From the NCBI RefSeq assembly GCF_003675895.1, contig NZ_ML014766.1:1-64000 (forward strand): a stretch of 64,000 nucleotides of DNA, in the 5' to 3' direction. Under the pieces are notes generated by a model that saw only the letters and a list, made by a program, of their open reading frames with translations, was not told the origin of the DNA and did no database searches. The translations under genes were made by a program, and so were the position numbers. The DNA comes from Parashewanella curva. Its GTDB lineage: Bacteria; Pseudomonadota; Gammaproteobacteria; Enterobacterales; Shewanellaceae. Position 1 is the first letter of the stretch, and every line of letters starts with the position of its first letter. Positions 61,259 through 64,000 of this stretch are shown one piece after another.

Positions 61259-62892
61259 AACGACTCTTAACATTATTTATTCTATTGGTCAGCACTTCCT
61301 CTCCTGCTCTGGCTATTACAAAAATAGAATCATCGGTTGATAGAAACCCTGTTGTTAAAGGCGAGTATTTCATTTTAAACGTTACCGCTGATGACGAAGT
61401 TGAAGGCAAAACTCTCAACACCTCTGCCCTACTCAAAGATTTTATTGTCGGACGTACTAGCGTGAGTCGAAGCACTCAAATCATCAACTTCGACGCTAAA
61501 CGAGAAACCCGCTGGCAAATTCTGTTGGCTCCGAAACACAAAGGTATCGTGAAGATCCCTAGCTTCGAAATCGACAATGTAAAATCGAATGAAATCGCTC
61601 TGCAAGTCGTTTCGGATGCAAATGCTAAGCAGAAGAATAAAGACGTTTACATCATCACTTCACTGAATCACCAGCAAGGTTACGTTGGCCAGCTTTTGCT
61701 TTACACCATGAAGCTTTACCTTGCCGTTGATTTGCAGCGTGGGGCATTAAATGCCCCTAACATTGAAGATGCTCAAGTTAAACAAATAGGCAATGACAAA
61801 GATACAACCGAAATCGTCAACGGCCGCCGTTTTCGAGTCATTGAAAGAACCTATGGCGTTATTCCAAACAAGGCTGGTAAGTTAGAAATTACTGGAGCAG
61901 GTTTTAGTGGCGATGTGTTAACCAATACTCAACCAAGCCGTGGTTTATTTGGCTTTAATGAAAGTCGCCCTGTTCTATTAAATGCAAAACCACAGTCCAT
62001 TCAAATCTTACCTAAACCCGCTGATTATTACGGTGATTGGTTAGTTTCTGATTTAGTGGTTCTAAAAGAAACGTGGCCAGAAAACAAAAATGTGTTTGAG
62101 GTTGGTTCCCCTATCACGCGAACCATCAAAATTTTGGCTTCGAATACTGACGATACCAGTGTTCCAACACTTAACCTAAGCTACTCTAACGCGTTGAAGA
62201 GCTACCCTGAAAAACCAGTACGTAAAACTTATGTTCGTGGCAACTCTTTAGTGGCTGAAGTAAGCCAAACGGTTGCAATCGTTCCAACCAAGCCTGGCTC
62301 CTTTACCTTGCCGGAAGTTCGCGTTCCATGGTGGAACCCAATCAAGCGCAAGCAAGAATTTGCAATCTTGCCTGCAAAAACAATAAAGGTCATTGGATCT
62401 GTACCTGCTTCAGCTACACAAGAGCCTATCGCACCGCCTCAAACTGCAACAACGCCTGCACCAGTTGAGTCAGCAGGCTATTGGCCATGGGTTTCTCTTG
62501 TTTTAGCCTTGCTTTGGTTATTCTCCACCTTCATGTGGTGGCGACAAAGTCGTCAGCCGAACACACAAGAAATGGCAATTCCTAGAGCATCTGCTCAGTG
62601 GTCTGATATCTCCATAAAAGAGATAGAACAAGCATTTGAAGCCAAAGAGTATGGTAAAGTGCTAACACTGCTCCAAAAATATGCTAGCCAACTCCAAGGA
62701 ACGACTTTGAATTTGTCACAAGTATCTCAAGTGTCAACAGAAGTTCAACAAGTTATAGAGGAACTACAGGCTGCTCAATATGGAAAGGGACAATGCCAAC
62801 TAACGGCAAAAGCTCTTAGGGAAGCCATTGAGTCTTTAAATGCATCTAACGCGAAAAAAAATGACAACCATTTAACGCCTTTAAATCCTTAA
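61252..62892 (+). CDS. batD: BatD family protein
   Basis: A 546-residue membrane protein. The start is GTG at 61252 (AGGA upstream), overlapping batB/C by seven bases. It has a signal peptide (ending SSPALA), a long periplasmic beta-sandwich region (IESSVDRNPVVKGEYFILNV, TEIVNGRRFRVIERTYGVIP), one membrane helix (about 405-425, GYWPWVSLVLALLWLFSTFM) and a cytoplasmic helical tail. The segment LPEVRVPWWN is typical of BatD. It is the last gene of the moxR operon. Confidence 0.92.
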   Translation: MVKRLLTLFILLVSTSSPALAITKIESSVDRNPVVKGEYFILNVTADDEVEGKTLNTSALLKDFIVGRTSVSRSTQIINFDAKRETRWQILLAPKHKGIVKIPSFEIDNVKSNEIALQVVSDANAKQKNKDVYIITSLNHQQGYVGQLLLYTMKLYLAVDLQRGALNAPNIEDAQVKQIGNDKDTTEIVNGRRFRVIERTYGVIPNKAGKLEITGAGFSGDVLTNTQPSRGLFGFNESRPVLLNAKPQSIQILPKPADYYGDWLVSDLVVLKETWPENKNVFEVGSPITRTIKILASNTDDTSVPTLNLSYSNALKSYPEKPVRKTYVRGNSLVAEVSQTVAIVPTKPGSFTLPEVRVPWWNPIKRKQEFAILPAKTIKVIGSVPASATQEPIAPPQTATTPAPVESAGYWPWVSLVLALLWLFSTFMWWRQSRQPNTQEMAIPRASAQWSDISIKEIEQAFEAKEYGKVLTLLQKYASQLQGTTLNLSQVSQVSTEVQQVIEELQAAQYGKGQCQLTAKALREAIESLNASNAKKNDNHLTPLNP

Positions 62893-62932
62893 CGACCTAA
62901 GGTATGGCGTTCAGCCCAAAAAGAATGCAAAA

Positions 62933-63496
62933 ATGTTGAAACATTTTCGAAATAAAAAGGCGGATAGTACGGTCTCTATAGACATGATTACTAAACAACG
63001 CCGTTACGAGAGCCTAGTTCGTGCCCTGAACACTGACATATACCGTTATGCGTATTGGTTGTGTGGGGACAAACATGTTGCTGAAGACGTAACTCAAGAA
63101 ACCTTTTTACGCGCATGGAAAGCTTTAGATTCCTTAAAGGATGACAAAGCAGCCAAGGCTTGGTTGATCACGATTTTACGTCGTGAGAACGCTCGTCGGT
63201 TTGAACGTAAGCAATTTGATTACTCCGATATAGAGCAAGACCATCTAGAAGATGTGTTTTCAGGCTCTAATGAGCAGCATGCTGAACAACATTTATTGAG
63301 AAGGCAAATTGGCAATTTAGAAATGGAATACCGAGAACCTTTGCTGTTGCAAGTTATCGGTGGTTTTACCGGAGATGAAATCGCCAGCATTCTTGATTTA
63401 AACCGAAACACAGTCATGACTCGACTCTTTAGGGCGCGTAACCAATTGAAAGAAGCAATGGAAAAGACAGAAACAAGGGGGCTATCGCATGGATGA
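62933..63496 (+). CDS. ECF-type sigma-70 family sigma factor
   Basis: An alternative sigma factor of up to 187 residues. Region 2 is RYAYWLCGDKHVAEDVTQET and LRAWKALDSLKD, region 4 is EPLLLQVIGGFTGDEIASIL and LNRNTVMTRLFRARNQLKEA. The start is uncertain: ATG at 62933, or ATG at 62984 (170 residues), which lies just before the conserved QRRYESLVRAL. It overlaps the downstream DUF3379 gene by eight bases, the usual arrangement of a sigma factor with its putative regulator. Its regulon is unknown. Confidence 0.9.
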   Translation: MLKHFRNKKADSTVSIDMITKQRRYESLVRALNTDIYRYAYWLCGDKHVAEDVTQETFLRAWKALDSLKDDKAAKAWLITILRRENARRFERKQFDYSDIEQDHLEDVFSGSNEQHAEQHLLRRQIGNLEMEYREPLLLQVIGGFTGDEIASILDLNRNTVMTRLFRARNQLKEAMEKTETRGLSHG

Positions 63497-64000
63497 GTTA
63501 GAATTTCGCCGTAAAGCTTATGCTGAACCGCATAGTCAAGACGAAGCTTTTTTAGAAGCGGCAAACGCAGACTCTGCTAAACATGACTTTCTGAGTGACT
63601 TAAAGTCACTGGATAATAAAATTGCGGATGCGTTGCACGTATCTCCCCCTGAGGATTTAACCGAGCGCTTAATTTTACGCCAGCAGTTAAAGCAACATCA
63701 AAAAGTTAAACGCACTACAAGCTTTGTGGTATCAATGGCCGCTTCCGTCGCTTTTGTCGCGGGCGTAACTTTCACTATGTTGCGCACAGGTGAGATTGAT
63801 TTAACCTCTTATGCGATTGCACACCAACATCATGGACCAGAGCACTTTTCAGCTTCAAAGGATATTAGCTTTGCTAAAATCAACCATGAATTAAATGGCA
63901 TAAAAGGGCTAAAAGGTGGGCACTTTACAAAGCAACCTGGACAAGTAGTGTTTGCGAAATACTGTGATTTCCAAGGTATCAAAGGTATGCACCTTGTTAT
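63489..64000 (+). CDS. DUF3379 family protein, partial
   Basis: The first 170 residues are visible and the gene runs off the right edge. It opens MDELEFRRKAYAEPHSQDEA, has an acidic N-terminal cytoplasmic part, a single membrane helix (about residues 80-98, SFVVSMAASVAFVAGVTFT) and a periplasmic part (ISFAKINHELNGIKGLKGGH). DUF3379 genes follow sigma factors in Shewanella-like genomes; the N-in/C-out layout suits an anti-sigma factor. The function is inferred from context. Confidence 0.88.
   Translation, partial: MDELEFRRKAYAEPHSQDEAFLEAANADSAKHDFLSDLKSLDNKIADALHVSPPEDLTERLILRQQLKQHQKVKRTTSFVVSMAASVAFVAGVTFTMLRTGEIDLTSYAIAHQHHGPEHFSASKDISFAKINHELNGIKGLKGGHFTKQPGQVVFAKYCDFQGIKGMHLV

Noticed and set aside
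1-64000. tRNA or rRNA genes
   Set aside because: I saw no tRNA-like cloverleaf signatures (such as GGTTCGAATCC arms in context) or rRNA sequence; the only stable RNA recognised is the 4.5S RNA.

Overview
This window looks like chromosomal DNA from a moderately AT-rich marine gammaproteobacterium close to Shewanella. The evidence is gene content and order: polB, dinG, a TSUP transporter and priC together; fabB, mnmC, yfcL, aroC, prmB, smrB, sixA, fadJ and fadI in the relative order of the E. coli 53-minute region; and a MoxR/Bat cluster followed by a sigma factor and a DUF3379 gene. The effector-like genes (ankyrin plus J-domain motif, and large coiled-coil membrane proteins) would fit a host-associated relative such as Parashewanella. 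The genus is inference.

Layout. 1-9002 (minus strand): a nearly complete P-type (VirB) type IV secretion operon, virB2-B3-B4-B5-eexN-B6-B7-B8-B9-B10-B11. virB11 runs off the left edge, and no virB1 or virD4 is in view. The order, with an entry-exclusion lipoprotein between virB5 and virB6, is that of conjugative plasmids such as pKM101. A 167-bp MITE-like element lies inside the operon, and a dispersed palindromic repeat is translated in frame inside VirB9. 9003-10243: an AT-rich gap and a lone degenerate GGDEF gene. 10257-15204: a TonB2-type energy-transduction operon (DUF3450, TtpC-like, ExbB, ExbD, TonB, TPR protein). 15674-20089: a large TonB-dependent receptor and a porin. 20209-26441: DNA-maintenance genes polB, dinG and priC with a TSUP transporter. 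26440-38416: a mosaic in which housekeeping genes (histone-deacetylase-family enzyme, 4.5S RNA, fabB, mnmC) alternate with accessory genes and two copies of one MITE. 38450-46789: yfcL, an ATP-NAD-kinase-family gene, aroC, prmB, another MITE-like element, smrB, a VOC protein, sixA and an M16 peptidase. 46993-51264: a 1,423-residue propeller/PAS/GGDEF/EAL protein. 51335-51958: three tiny genes behind a near-consensus sigma-54 promoter; the first encodes a secreted protein with six tandem nine-residue repeats. 52218-55655: fadJ and fadI. 55972-64000: moxR, DUF58, DUF4381, batA, a batB/C fusion, batD, an ECF sigma factor and a truncated DUF3379 gene.

How the genes work together. The virB genes build a DNA or effector conduit. 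The DUF3450-to-TPR operon energises outer-membrane receptors, and the adjacent TonB-dependent receptor is a likely client. fabB (fatty-acid synthesis) and fadIJ (beta-oxidation, with a FadR-like site upstream) are the lipid genes. The Bat cluster is probably a membrane-associated MoxR chaperone system.

The best candidate for an undescribed system is the small-peptide cluster at 51335-51958. Its six repeats occur as two synonymous DNA versions encoding the same peptide, it has a sigma-54-type promoter, and two further small ORFs follow. Second are the effector-like genes at 27708-31752 and 35978-38416.
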